A DNA stretch of 64,000 nucleotides from Leifsonia sp. Leaf336 (GCF_001423695.1 NZ_LMOZ01000001.1:1064443-1128442), one strand, 5' to 3'. Positions 42,653-50,803 are shown, counted from the stretch's first letter. Program-made: numbers and translations. The notes: generated from the sequence alone by a model not told the origin.

Positions 42653-42665
42653 TGCGATGTCGCAA
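42652..42665. promoter_or_regulatory. MarR-type operator copy 2
   Basis: TTGCGATGTCGCAA with perfect 6-bp arms TTGCGA/TCGCAA. It sits between the -10 box and the ribosome site of the gene at 42683, and 116 bases upstream of the marR start on the other strand. Confidence 0.65.
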
Positions 42666-42682
42666 CTAAGGAGGCGATCGAC

Positions 42683-42967
42683 ATGGTCGAAGCACAGGAA
42701 CGCGACGCGGTCGAGGGCCGGTACACCCAGGCCGAGCCCGAGCTGGCAGAAGGCCGCGCCGTCCACGGTCAGTACACCGAGGGCGAAGGGCACCCGGGAC
42801 CCGACACCGAGACCGCGGGCGCGTACGTCGGCTCGCAGCGCGAGGGGAGGCCTCCGATCGTGAGGAGCACCCACCAGCGCAGCGGCAACTATCCCAAGGC
42901 CGATCACGAGCCCCACCACGACGAGCCTCCCGAAGAGGAGGAGAGCGCCGAGAGGGGAGTCGACTAG
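42683..42967 (+). CDS. Small disordered acidic protein, unknown
   Basis: 94 aa, very hydrophilic, rich in Glu, Gly, His and Pro, no predicted fold. It has a weak internal repeat (EGRYTQAEPELAEG and HGQYTEGEG) and a GNYPKADHEPHHDEPPEEEE tail that could bind metal. A strong AAGGAGG precedes ATG 42683, so it is likely expressed. The MarR-type operator in its promoter suggests stress-dependent expression. Not recognised. Confidence 0.6.
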   Translation: MVEAQERDAVEGRYTQAEPELAEGRAVHGQYTEGEGHPGPDTETAGAYVGSQREGRPPIVRSTHQRSGNYPKADHEPHHDEPPEEEESAERGVD

Positions 42968-42992
42968 CGCGCTGAGCGCGCGGCGGCCCGGG

Positions 42993-44081
42993 TCAACCCT
43001 GGACCGCCGCGAGCAGTCGCCCCCAGGACTCGCCGAACGCGCCGATCCCTGCGCGTTCGAGTTCTGCCGTGACCTCGTCCAGCGGCACGCCGACGCGCGC
43101 CAGCTCGTCGAGCGTCGCGCGCGACTCCGCGTAGCTGCCGCGGATGGTGTCCGGTCGGATTCGCCCGTGGTCGTGCAGGGCCTCCAGCGTCGCGGACGGC
43201 ACCGTGTCGACGACCTCGGGCGCGACGAGATCCTCGATGTAGCGGGTGTCGCGCATCGCCGGGTCCTTCACGCCCGTAGAGGCCCACAGCGGTCGCTGCG
43301 GGTGCGCGCCGCGCGCGGCCAGCGCCTGCCAACCCGGCAGCACCAGCGCCTCCTCGTAGGCGGCGTACGCCAGCCGCGCGTTGGCGACGGCGGCGAGCCC
43401 GCGAAGTCCGGCCGCGGCCGGACCGCCGATTGGGTCCAGCCGCCGATCGACAGCCACGTCGACCCGGGACACGAAGAACGACGCCACGGATCGGATGCCG
43501 CGGGGATCGATCCCCGCCTCGACCGCGCGGGCGAGCCCGGTCCGGTATGCCTCCCGCACCTGCCGGTAGCGGTCTAGCCCGAACAGCAGCGTCATGTTGA
43601 TTGAGGCGCCCTCCGCGGTTGCGTCCTCCAGGGCGCGGACGCCCGCATCGGTCGACGGGATCTTCACGAACAGGTTGGGCCGGTCGACCAGGGCGCGCAG
43701 CTTCCTGACCTCGGCCAGGGTCGCGGCGGTGTCGTGGGCGGCTTCAGGTGTCACCTCGATGGACACGAAGCCGTCGGCGCCGCCCGAGCGTTCGTGCACG
43801 GGCAGGAGGATATCGCAGGCGGCGCGGACGTCTGCCGTGACGATCTCCAGTGCGGCGTCGCGGGGATCGCTGCCCGCTCGACGGAGGCCGTCGAGCTGCG
43901 CCGTGTACGCGGCCGGGTCCTTCTCGACCGCGGTCGCGAAGATGGTCGGGTTGGTTGTGATGCCCGTCACCCCGCGCTCGGCGATCAGCTCGGCGAGCCG
44001 GCCGGAGAGGATGTCTGTGCGTGACAGATCATCCAGCCAGATGCTGACCCCGGCATCGCGGAGGTCGGAGATCGCGGTCAT
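42993..44081 (-). CDS. tal: Transaldolase
   Basis: 362 aa pentose-phosphate-pathway enzyme transferring a dihydroxyacetone unit. The Schiff-base lysine is in PNLFVKIPST (near residue 142), with the N-terminal GVTGITTNPTIFATAVEKDPAY-like signature and LWASTGVKDPAMRDTRYIEDL. Length fits the actinobacterial Tal type. ATG 44081 overlaps the stop of the FAD oxidoreductase gene (ATGA), so it is the third gene of the folE operon, unusual company for a transaldolase, which normally sits beside transketolase. Confidence 0.93.
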   Translation of the reverse strand: MTAISDLRDAGVSIWLDDLSRTDILSGRLAELIAERGVTGITTNPTIFATAVEKDPAAYTAQLDGLRRAGSDPRDAALEIVTADVRAACDILLPVHERSGGADGFVSIEVTPEAAHDTAATLAEVRKLRALVDRPNLFVKIPSTDAGVRALEDATAEGASINMTLLFGLDRYRQVREAYRTGLARAVEAGIDPRGIRSVASFFVSRVDVAVDRRLDPIGGPAAAGLRGLAAVANARLAYAAYEEALVLPGWQALAARGAHPQRPLWASTGVKDPAMRDTRYIEDLVAPEVVDTVPSATLEALHDHGRIRPDTIRGSYAESRATLDELARVGVPLDEVTAELERAGIGAFGESWGRLLAAVQG

Positions 44082-45352
44082 GAGGCCGCCCGTCCCTCCA
44101 CGGTTCGCGACTCGGCGCCGGGCAGCAGCTCCGGCAGCGGGAGGTCGGGATCGCGCAGGCTCTCTCGGAGGATCGGCGCACGCGAGGCGACAAGCGCCTT
44201 GATGTCGTCGTTGACGTCCCATACGTTCACGTTCATACCGGCTACCACTCGTTCGTCCCGTACCCAGAACGCGATGAACTCGCCGGTGGACGGAACGCCG
44301 CGGTAAATCACCTCGGCGCCTTTCGTGAGCGGTGCGAACCCGGCGTACTCCATCCCCACGTCGAACTGGTCGGTGAAGAAGTACGGCACGGCGCAGTATT
44401 CGACGCGCTCGCCGAGGAGCGCCCGCGCGGCGGTGGTGCCGCCGTCGATCGCGTTGGCCCAGTGCTCGCTGCGCAGGCGCGTGTCGATCAGGGGGTGGAC
44501 GGCGAACGCGATGTCGCCCGCGGCCCAGACGTTCGGTGCGCTCGTGCGCAGCGACGAATCGGTGAGCACACCGTTCCCGACCGAGAGACCGGCGTGCTCG
44601 GCCAGCTCGATGACGGGCACCGCGCCGACGCCGACGATGACGATGTCGGCCGGTACCACCTCGCCGTCGCCCAGCCGCACGCCGGTGGCGTGTCCGCCCT
44701 CGCCGGCGATGGAGTCGACCTCAATGCGCGTACGGATGCGGACGCCGTGCGACTTGTGCACCTCGGCGAACCAGCCGCCCAGCTCGTCGCCGAGGGCGAC
44801 CGCCAACGGGATCGGATCGCGCTCGAGGATGGTGACCTCGTTGCCGAGCGTGCGAGCGGTCGCCGCGACCTCCATTCCGATCCAGCCGGAGCCGATCAGC
44901 ACGACCTGGCGCCCGCCTGCGGCGATGAACTCGCGCAGGCGCTCGCTGTCGTCGAGGGTGCGCAGCGACAGCACGCCGTCGAGGTCGGCGCCCCGGATCG
45001 GCAGCTGCCGCGGCACGGAGCCGGTCGCCAGCAGGGCGCGGTCGAAGCGATGGGATACCCCGTCGGTGTCGGTCACCGTCTCGGCCGTCGGATCGAGCCG
45101 GGCGATGCGTGTGCCGAGGTGGAGGTCGATGTCGTTGTCGCGATACCAGGCTTCCTCGTGCACGTCGATCGAGGAGCGGTCGGCGGTGCCGGCGAGGAAG
45201 CCTTTGGAGAGCGGCGGCCGGATGTAGGGCAGGTGGCTCTCGGCGCCGAACAGCCGGATGACTCCGTCGAATCCGCGCTCTCGCAGGGTGGTCGCCGCGG
45301 TCGCTCCGGCGAGGGAGGCGCCGACGATCGCGATCTCGGACGGCGCGCTCAT
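44078..45352 (-). CDS. FAD-dependent pyridine-nucleotide oxidoreductase (ferredoxin reductase type)
   Basis: 424 aa. N-terminal FAD motif AIVGASLAGATAA, second dinucleotide motif VVLIGSGWIGMEVAATA for NAD(P)H, and NVWAAGDIAF binding the flavin ribityl. The C-terminal domain resembles BphA4/rubredoxin reductases that pass electrons to a ferredoxin. No ferredoxin gene is adjacent. Overlapping starts and stops with folE and tal indicate one operon. Confidence 0.9.
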   Translation of the reverse strand: MSAPSEIAIVGASLAGATAATTLRERGFDGVIRLFGAESHLPYIRPPLSKGFLAGTADRSSIDVHEEAWYRDNDIDLHLGTRIARLDPTAETVTDTDGVSHRFDRALLATGSVPRQLPIRGADLDGVLSLRTLDDSERLREFIAAGGRQVVLIGSGWIGMEVAATARTLGNEVTILERDPIPLAVALGDELGGWFAEVHKSHGVRIRTRIEVDSIAGEGGHATGVRLGDGEVVPADIVIVGVGAVPVIELAEHAGLSVGNGVLTDSSLRTSAPNVWAAGDIAFAVHPLIDTRLRSEHWANAIDGGTTAARALLGERVEYCAVPYFFTDQFDVGMEYAGFAPLTKGAEVIYRGVPSTGEFIAFWVRDERVVAGMNVNVWDVNDDIKALVASRAPILRESLRDPDLPLPELLPGAESRTVEGRAAS

Positions 45353-45996
45353 CGTTCGGCCCTCCCGTCCGAGAACGCGCGGCGGCCGTCGTCGAACCGG
45401 CGGGCGCCCGAGCCCGCCAGTTCGCCCGTAAACCTCGACGTCCGGGTCAGTGCTCCGGGAGCGCGCACGCCGCGCACGGCCATGCAGAGGTGCTCGGCCT
45501 CCAGCACGACGCCGACGCCGCGCGGCTCCAGCTCGCTATCGAGCCAGTCGGCGACCTGAACGGTCAGGCGCTCCTGCAGTTGCAGGTCGCGCGAGAAGTA
45601 CTCGACGGCACGGGCGAGTTTCGACAGGCCGAGCAGCCGATCGCCCGGGAGATAGCCGACATGGGCGACGCCGCGGAACGGCAGCAGATGGTGGGCGCAC
45701 AGCGAGGTGAATGGGATGTTGCGCACCAGGACCAGGTCGTCGTACTCCTCGTCGTTCGGAAAGGTGGTGGGCCGCAGCGGGGGACCGTCGAGCATTTCCG
45801 CGAAGGCCGCGGCCACGCGCCGTGGGGTGTCGGCCAGTTGTGGGTCGGCGGTGTCGCGCCCGAGTGCGCTCAGGAGCTCGGCGATCGCGGCCTCGGCGCG
45901 TGGCCGGTCGATGGCACCCGTCCAGGGTCCGGGCAACGGGTCATGGATCGGGTGGAGCGGTGGGTGGTCCTCGTGGGACTCTGTCGTCAGCGACAT
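45349..45996 (-). CDS. folE: GTP cyclohydrolase I
   Basis: 215 aa. Converts GTP to 7,8-dihydroneopterin triphosphate for folate or pterin cofactors. Zinc ligands are C100 and H103 (TSLCAHHLLPF) and C171 (AEHLCMAVRGV); PGDRLLGLSKLARAVEYFSRDLQLQERLT forms the active site. The C-terminal 30 residues after the catalytic end are extra and polar. It is not in a folate cluster (no folP, folB, folK, ftsH), so it may be a second, stress-induced copy. ATG 45996 has GAGGAGG upstream; a consensus promoter precedes it. Confidence 0.93.
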   Translation of the reverse strand: MSLTTESHEDHPPLHPIHDPLPGPWTGAIDRPRAEAAIAELLSALGRDTADPQLADTPRRVAAAFAEMLDGPPLRPTTFPNDEEYDDLVLVRNIPFTSLCAHHLLPFRGVAHVGYLPGDRLLGLSKLARAVEYFSRDLQLQERLTVQVADWLDSELEPRGVGVVLEAEHLCMAVRGVRAPGALTRTSRFTGELAGSGARRFDDGRRAFSDGRAER

Positions 45997-46028
45997 CGTG
46001 TCCTCCTCGCAGTTCCGGCTATAGCGCG

Positions 46029-46058
46029 AGAGTACGTACGCACTTCTTCTATTGTCAA
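46029..46058 (-). promoter_or_regulatory. Promoter of the folE operon
   Basis: Minus strand: TTGACA (46053-46058), 18-base spacer, TACTCT (46029-46034). The -35 is a perfect consensus. On the plus strand the same bases read TTGTCA and may serve as -35 for the divergent regulator. Confidence 0.7.
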
Positions 46059-46076
46059 GAATTAGTTTTTTAGAGT

Positions 46077-46082
46077 TAGGAT
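46077..46082 (+). promoter_or_regulatory. -10 box (TAGGAT) of the regulator gene
   Basis: TAGGAT ends 6 nt before ATG 46089; the intervening GGAGGC could also serve as ribosome site. TTGTCA at 46052-46057 is 19 bases upstream. Confidence 0.55.
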
Positions 46083-46088
46083 GGAGGC

Positions 46089-46775
46089 ATGACCGACGAC
46101 GATCTGACCGCTGTCGCGGCGCTTGCCGACCCCGCGCGTCGGGCACTGGTGCGCCTCCTGGAGACTGCCGGCGAACCGCAGGGACGCGACGAGCTCGCCG
46201 AGCGCGTGGGACTTCCGCGTGCCACGGTGGCGTTCCACCTCGAGAAGCTGGTGGACTCCGGTGTGCTGGTCGCGGAGTTCAGGCACCGCGGCGACAAGCG
46301 CGGCCCGGGCTCGGGACGCCCCGCGAAGTTCTACTCCCTCGCCTGCGACGAGTTCGCGGCCGCCGTCCCGCCCCGCCGCTATGACCTGGCCGGCGAGCTG
46401 CTCGCGAGCGCCGTCGAGCTCTCGGACAGCTCGGGGCGACCGGTGCGGGAGTGCCTGCTGAGTGTCGCGGCCGAGAGCGGAGCGCGGCGTAGCGATGCGA
46501 CCCGGCCCCTGGACGGCACCCTCGGCGACCTCGGCTACGAGCCGGTCGACGACGACCGGGGCGGCTTCGTGCTCGCCAACTGCCCGTTCCACCGGCTGTC
46601 GAGCCGTCACACCGACGTGATCTGCTCGGCCAACGTGGCGTATGTGGCGGCGCTCAGCGCGGGCGCGAGCGATCCCCGCGAGACGTGGCTGGAGCCGCTG
46701 GCGGGCGGCTGCTGCGTGCGGGTCGGGCCTGCGTCAGCCCCGGAACTGCCTGCGTCAGCCTCGGATCTGTCCTGA
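46089..46775 (+). CDS. Winged-helix regulator with C-terminal cysteine set (SufR/Rv1460-like)
   Basis: 228 aa. The N-terminal ArsR/DeoR-like winged helix (ALADPARRALVRLLETAGEP, ELAERVGLPRATVAFHLEKLVDSG, RPAKFYSL) is followed by a ligand domain holding C165 and H168 (ANCPFHRL), C179 (VICSANV) and C208-C209 (GGCCV). This CPFH...C...C pattern is that of SufR-type repressors that bind an Fe-S cluster and respond to iron, NO or oxidative stress. It is divergent from folE over 92 bases and most likely controls that operon. Its 3' end overlaps the mgtC-family gene by 21 bases. Confidence 0.82.
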   Translation: MTDDDLTAVAALADPARRALVRLLETAGEPQGRDELAERVGLPRATVAFHLEKLVDSGVLVAEFRHRGDKRGPGSGRPAKFYSLACDEFAAAVPPRRYDLAGELLASAVELSDSSGRPVRECLLSVAAESGARRSDATRPLDGTLGDLGYEPVDDDRGGFVLANCPFHRLSSRHTDVICSANVAYVAALSAGASDPRETWLEPLAGGCCVRVGPASAPELPASASDLS

Positions 46776-47438
46776 GGTCACGCTCACCACGCCGTCGATC
46801 GCGCCCAGTTCCGCGAGCAGCCGATCGGAGTCCTTCTGCTTGCCGCGCACGTGCACGGTGAGCTCGAGGTCGCGATCGGAGCGTCGACGCACGTCGTCCA
46901 CGCGCGTGTGCACGTGCGCCGTGGCGAGACGATCGAGCACGGCGCCGAGCTGGTCGCCGGCGGGGCCGACCCGCACCAACAGCCGGTTCTCCGACCGTCT
47001 CCGCATGAGCCGCTCGGCCGTCGGCAGGGTGCCCACCGCGAGCAGGTGCAGCATGGTGCCGGCGACGGCGAGCAGGGGCAGACCGGCGGCGCACGCCATT
47101 CCGACCGCGGCCGTCACCCAGATCGAGGCCGCCGTGGTCAGCCCGACGACGTTGCCCCGGTTGACGAAGATGACGCCGGCCCCCACGAAGCCGATGCCGG
47201 TGACCACCTGCGCGGCGATCCGGGAGGGGTCGACCGCGCCCAGGCCGAGAGACACGAAGCCGTAGGCCGACACCAGGGTGAACAGCGCGGAGCCCAGCCC
47301 GACCAGGATGTGGGTGCGCAATCCCGCGCTCTTGAACTGGCGTTCGCGTTCGACGCCGATGATCGCGGAGAGCACGAACGCGAGCAGGAGCAGCAGCAGC
47401 TGGTCCACCAGCGTTCCCGTGCCCAGCCACACGCTCAT
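46755..47438 (-). CDS. MgtC/SapB family membrane protein
   Basis: 227 aa. Five hydrophobic helices with the MgtC signature LLLAFVLSAIIGVERERQ, GLRTHILVGLGSALFTLVSAYGF, GIGFVGAGVIF and TTAASIWVTAAVGMA, then a cytosolic ACT-like C-terminus (residues about 150-227) as in the longer MgtC forms. MgtC proteins modulate ATP synthase and support growth in low Mg2+. ATG 47438 is leaderless; its -10 box shares bases with the stop codon of the MFS gene. Confidence 0.9.
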   Translation of the reverse strand: MSVWLGTGTLVDQLLLLLLAFVLSAIIGVERERQFKSAGLRTHILVGLGSALFTLVSAYGFVSLGLGAVDPSRIAAQVVTGIGFVGAGVIFVNRGNVVGLTTAASIWVTAAVGMACAAGLPLLAVAGTMLHLLAVGTLPTAERLMRRRSENRLLVRVGPAGDQLGAVLDRLATAHVHTRVDDVRRRSDRDLELTVHVRGKQKDSDRLLAELGAIDGVVSVTSGQIRG

Positions 47439-47445
47439 GGGCGGG

Positions 47446-47451
47446 AGTCTA
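47446..47451 (-). promoter_or_regulatory. -10 box (TAGACT) overlapping the MFS stop codon
   Basis: TAGACT on the minus strand ends 7 nt before ATG 47438. Its first three bases are the TAG stop of the upstream MFS gene (47449-47451). Confidence 0.65.
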
Positions 47452-48849
47452 GGAGGGTGCGACCTCCGTGGCACCCCCGGCCCGGCCACGAGGTCGCACG
47501 AACACCAGCAGGCACAGGTGCACGACCGCGAGGGTGCTGGCCACGGCGACGACGGCGAGCCAGCTGCCGGCCGTCGTCCCCGTGCTGAAGAGCAGGCCGA
47601 GGACCGTCGTGGCCACGATCGCACCGACGTAACGGGAGGTCTGGAATATCCCCGCGGCGACCCCCGCGTCCTGCGGGCGGGCGGCCGAGTAGAGCGCCTG
47701 GTTCATCGCGATGCTCACCACGCAGTACGGGATGCCCAGCGCTGCGGTCAGCAGCAGCACGACCCACGGTGTCGTCGTCGCGGCGGCGAACCCGAGCAGC
47801 ACGGCGCCGATTATCAGCGCCGAGGCGCCGGCCAGCAGAGTCGGTCGCAGCCCGACCCCCTCGATCGCCCGCGCCGCCAGCGGGGTGACCGCCACGGTCA
47901 CCGCGGCGAGCGGGAACATCAGCAGCCCGGTCACGCCGGCCGAGTAACCGCCGTGCTCCTGCAGGTACTGGGGGAGGCCGAAGAACGCGGAGTAGTAGAC
48001 CACGTTGAACACCGCGAAGCAGAGGTAGACCATCAGCAGCCTCCGGTTCGCCGCGAGCAGTCGGAGGTCGAGGAACGGATGCCGGGTGCGCAGCTCGCGC
48101 CACACGAAGAGCGCCGCGGCGATCGGCACCACCGGCAGCAGCCACCACAGCGGCTGCGGACGCAGGTCGAGCAGGAAGACCAGGAGCGCCGTGAGGGTCG
48201 CGACGAAGAGCAGGATGCCGGGCACGTCGGACTCGGCGACCGTTCGCTTCAGCGGCACACGCTCACGCGCGGCGTCGTGCGGCGCGAACACGGTCACGCC
48301 CACGAAGGCGAGTGCGGCGAGCGGCACGTTGACCCAGAAGATGGCCTGCCAGCCGAGGAACGTCACCAGCGCTCCGCCGAGCACCGGGCCGATCGCGGCA
48401 CCGGACGTGTTGGCGATCTGGATGCGGCCCAGCAGCCGCGGCGTCCCGACCGTGCTCCGTGCCGCGACCGTGCGCAGCATCGCGATGGCCGACGGGAAGG
48501 CCGTGGCCGTGCCGATGGCGAGCGCGACGCGTCCCGCGCACACGGCGGCGAACGACGTCGCGAACGGGGTCGCGGCGCAGGCGAGCGCGACGACCAGCAT
48601 CCCGAACAGGAACAGCCGGCGCGGCCCGAACCGATCGGCGAACCGGCCCATGAGCGGCTGCCCCGCGGCGGAGGCGAGGTAGAACGACGTGACGACCCAG
48701 GTCACCGTCGTGACGCTCACCTGGAAGTCGCGCTGCAACGGCACCAGCGCGACGGCGATCATCGACGAATTGAGCGGGTTCAGCAGGGTGCCGAGGCTGA
48801 GTGCCGCCACCGCCCAGCCGGCGCGGGCGGGGGAGGGGGCGTCGGTCAC
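47449..48849 (-). CDS. MFS transporter, DHA2 (14-TM drug exporter) type
   Basis: 466 aa, about 14 helices. Motif A as GRFADRFGPRRLFLFGM between helices 2 and 3, and motif C in helix 5 (GAAIGPVLGGALV), both typical of proton-driven drug exporters (EmrB/QacA-like). The substrate cannot be told. GTG 48849 follows a TAAGGT box with a 6-nt spacer. Confidence 0.9.
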   Translation of the reverse strand: MTDAPSPARAGWAVAALSLGTLLNPLNSSMIAVALVPLQRDFQVSVTTVTWVVTSFYLASAAGQPLMGRFADRFGPRRLFLFGMLVVALACAATPFATSFAAVCAGRVALAIGTATAFPSAIAMLRTVAARSTVGTPRLLGRIQIANTSGAAIGPVLGGALVTFLGWQAIFWVNVPLAALAFVGVTVFAPHDAARERVPLKRTVAESDVPGILLFVATLTALLVFLLDLRPQPLWWLLPVVPIAAALFVWRELRTRHPFLDLRLLAANRRLLMVYLCFAVFNVVYYSAFFGLPQYLQEHGGYSAGVTGLLMFPLAAVTVAVTPLAARAIEGVGLRPTLLAGASALIIGAVLLGFAAATTTPWVVLLLTAALGIPYCVVSIAMNQALYSAARPQDAGVAAGIFQTSRYVGAIVATTVLGLLFSTGTTAGSWLAVVAVASTLAVVHLCLLVFVRPRGRAGGATEVAPS

Positions 48850-48855
48850 CTGACC

Positions 48856-48861
48856 ACCTTA
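48856..48861 (-). promoter_or_regulatory. -10 box (TAAGGT) of a leaderless transcript
   Basis: TAAGGT on the minus strand ends 6 nt before GTG 48849. Confidence 0.6.
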
Positions 48862-48913
48862 CGCGGGCGCGGAGGCGCCGTCGGCGGGTGCTATCGCGGC
48901 TCGGTCGGCAGCG

Positions 48914-49159
48914 TCACTCGGCCAGATCGGCCGTGGTGAGCGGGATGGTCGACCGGTACGGGTACGCGGGCATCGACGAGAACTCCTCGTCGTCGTCAAG
49001 TTCGTACACGTCGTAGGCGAGCGCGCCCGCGAACGTGGTGGTGACCCGGATCTCGCCGGGTGGACAGCCTCCGATCAGAGGCACGACCACGACACTGTCC
49101 AGGGTGCGGCCGTCCTCGTACAGAAGTGCCGCTTTGATGGTTCGCGTGAGAGCGTCCAT
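48914..49159 (-). CDS. Small acidic protein, unknown
   Basis: 81 aa, mixed alpha-beta, acidic C-terminal half (YDVYELDDDEEFSSMP). No family recognised and no signal peptide. Real coding is supported by the leaderless -10 box at the right distance and the intact frame between MFS and the tandem paralogues. Function unknown. Confidence 0.6.
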   Translation of the reverse strand: MDALTRTIKAALLYEDGRTLDSVVVVPLIGGCPPGEIRVTTTFAGALAYDVYELDDDEEFSSMPAYPYRSTIPLTTADLAE

Positions 49160-49165
49160 GGCCGG

Positions 49166-49171
49166 ACTTTA
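49166..49171 (-). promoter_or_regulatory. -10 box (TAAAGT) of a leaderless transcript
   Basis: TAAAGT on the minus strand ends 6 nt before ATG 49159. Confidence 0.6.
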
Positions 49172-49239
49172 CGCCGGGCGGCCGCGATGACTTGACGGCG
49201 CGCGGGAGGACGGCGAAAGTGTGAACTGGAGAGGATGCG

Positions 49240-49605
49240 ATGGGAACGCTGATCTACGACGGAGCCGACGGCTTCACGTTCGACGACCGGGTGCTCGCAC
49301 ATCTGCAGGCGGTGATCGCCACCAAGCTGCGCCGGCGAGAAGGGTTCCTGCTTCTCTGGGCCGACCGCACGGCCGGCGCGGAGCCCACCTTGCGGTCGAT
49401 CTGGCTCGACCCCTCCATCAGCGTCCAGTTCGTGTTCGCGCACCCGAAGCTGCCCGAACTCAACCGGGAGTGGCTCTCGATCCTCACCGAGAAGGCGAAC
49501 GGCAACGGCGGCCTCATGCTCGACGACGAGCTGCGCGCGGAGATCCGCGAGGAAGTCCCCGAGGGGACGTACCGGGAGTCCCGCCCCAAGCGTCAGGCCG
49601 AGTGA
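49240..49605 (+). CDS. Small protein of the MGTLIY family, copy 1
   Basis: 121 aa. Begins MGTLIYDGADGFTFDDRVLAHLQAVIATKLRR, followed by EGFLLLWADR and a SIWLDPSISVQFVF strand. It is about 40% like the next gene by eye, including the identical MGTLIY start and FDDR(V/T)L(A/S)H. Small proteins like these are frequent in Microbacteriaceae and are sometimes misnamed ATP-dependent DNA ligase; there is no ligase motif here. The fold looks alpha/beta, cytosolic. GGAG precedes the ATG. Function unknown. Confidence 0.75.
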   Translation: MGTLIYDGADGFTFDDRVLAHLQAVIATKLRRREGFLLLWADRTAGAEPTLRSIWLDPSISVQFVFAHPKLPELNREWLSILTEKANGNGGLMLDDELRAEIREEVPEGTYRESRPKRQAE

Positions 49606-49606
49606 C

Positions 49607-49930
49607 ATGGGCACGCTGATCTACGGCACCAACCGCGAGTACGAGTTCGACGACCGCACGCTCTCCCACGTCAAGATCGCCCTGGTGACGAAACTGCGCC
49701 GCCACGAGAGCTTCCTGCTGAACTGGGAGATCCCGGCCGAGCAGGGCGGAGGCCGCATGAGCCTCTGGATCAGCCGGGAGGTGCCTCTGGCGTTCGTGTT
49801 CAGCGGCAGCCGGCCTCCCGCCCTCAACGATCGCTGGATGGAGGCGCTGCTGCAGACCAGCCAGCGCACCGGCGGGATGGTCATCATGCCGGAGGACGCC
49901 GCGGAGAGCGGCGAGTTCACGGACCACTGA
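49607..49930 (+). CDS. Small protein of the MGTLIY family, copy 2
   Basis: 107 aa, tandem paralogue of the gene ending one base upstream. It shares MGTLIY, EFDDRTLSHVKIALVTKLRRHESFLLNW, the SLWISREVPLAFVF strand and PALNDRWMEALL. Its C-terminus differs and is acidic. The two were probably produced by local duplication and are co-transcribed. Function unknown. Confidence 0.75.
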   Translation: MGTLIYGTNREYEFDDRTLSHVKIALVTKLRRHESFLLNWEIPAEQGGGRMSLWISREVPLAFVFSGSRPPALNDRWMEALLQTSQRTGGMVIMPEDAAESGEFTDH

Positions 49931-49940
49931 GGCGGCGCGG

Positions 49941-50729
49941 TCAGCGCAGGACGAGCCCGCGGAAATAGTCGTCGGCCTCCCGTGAGGCGGCTGTGAGATC
50001 CGATCGCGGCGCTGCCTGTCGTTCCTCCGCGATGATGAGCTCGCTCTCGACGAACGTCCGAAGGAGCAGCGGAGGCTCCCCGGTGCCGAGCTCGCGCGTG
50101 ACCGCTTTCAGTTCGATGAGCTCCGAGATCGCCTCCGCCACGTCGGCGGGAGCATCGTTCTGCGCCATGAGCGTCGGCAGGTCCATCGGCGCCACGGCGT
50201 TGCCGGGGTGCACGCGGAGCCACCGCAGCGTGGCGGCAGGCCGGAGGGCGTAGAAGAATCTTTTGAGCTTGCCGCCCGAGTCGGCCAGGTGCCGTCGGCC
50301 GATGTGAAGGTAGTGGTCGAGCACCCGCTCGCGGTCCAGGATGCGGTCGGCGAGTTCCAGCATGCCGCCCACGAACGCCGGATCGCCTCCGTACACGATG
50401 GGCGAGCGCAGCCATTCGGTCACTGTGGCGTTTCCGCGCACCAGCAGGCCGAGCGCTTTGCGCACATCCCAGCCGTTGACGTCGAAGACGGCGTCCAGCG
50501 GAGTCTCCACCACGTCGCGCAGCGGGGTCAGCCGGAGATAATCATCGACCGGCCGGAGGAACAGGAACCGGGCGTCGTAGTCGCTGTCCGGCGACGGGAA
50601 GCCCCACGCGCGGCTCCCGCTCTCCACCGCCAGCGGAATGGTCACGCCGTGCTCCTCGCACACGTGGGCGAGGCGCCGGTCGATGGCGGCCACCACGTCG
50701 GCGTCGAGGGTCTCGGGAACAGCGCGCAT
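49941..50729 (-). CDS. Nucleotidyltransferase of the RlaP (DNA polymerase beta superfamily) type
   Basis: 262 aa. The minimal nucleotidyltransferase motif is complete: ESGSRAWGFPSPDSDYDARF (G-S...D50-x-D52). The following FLRPVDDYLRL, WDVRKALGLLVRGNATVTEWLRSP and helical C-terminus match the RlaP/YcgL-like family, named for association with RNA ligases and thought to act in RNA repair. No RNA ligase gene is near. ATG 50729 is leaderless. Confidence 0.85.
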   Translation of the reverse strand: MRAVPETLDADVVAAIDRRLAHVCEEHGVTIPLAVESGSRAWGFPSPDSDYDARFLFLRPVDDYLRLTPLRDVVETPLDAVFDVNGWDVRKALGLLVRGNATVTEWLRSPIVYGGDPAFVGGMLELADRILDRERVLDHYLHIGRRHLADSGGKLKRFFYALRPAATLRWLRVHPGNAVAPMDLPTLMAQNDAPADVAEAISELIELKAVTRELGTGEPPLLLRTFVESELIIAEERQAAPRSDLTAASREADDYFRGLVLR

Positions 50730-50735
50730 CCCCCG

Positions 50736-50741
50736 ATGCTA
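50736..50741 (-). promoter_or_regulatory. -10 box (TAGCAT) of a leaderless transcript
   Basis: TAGCAT on the minus strand ends 6 nt before ATG 50729. Confidence 0.65.
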
Positions 50742-50803
50742 GCGGGAGCATTCGAGCGGTCTGAGCGCCCACTGTGTGCACCGTCGGAAGGCGACGACCG
50801 GCC

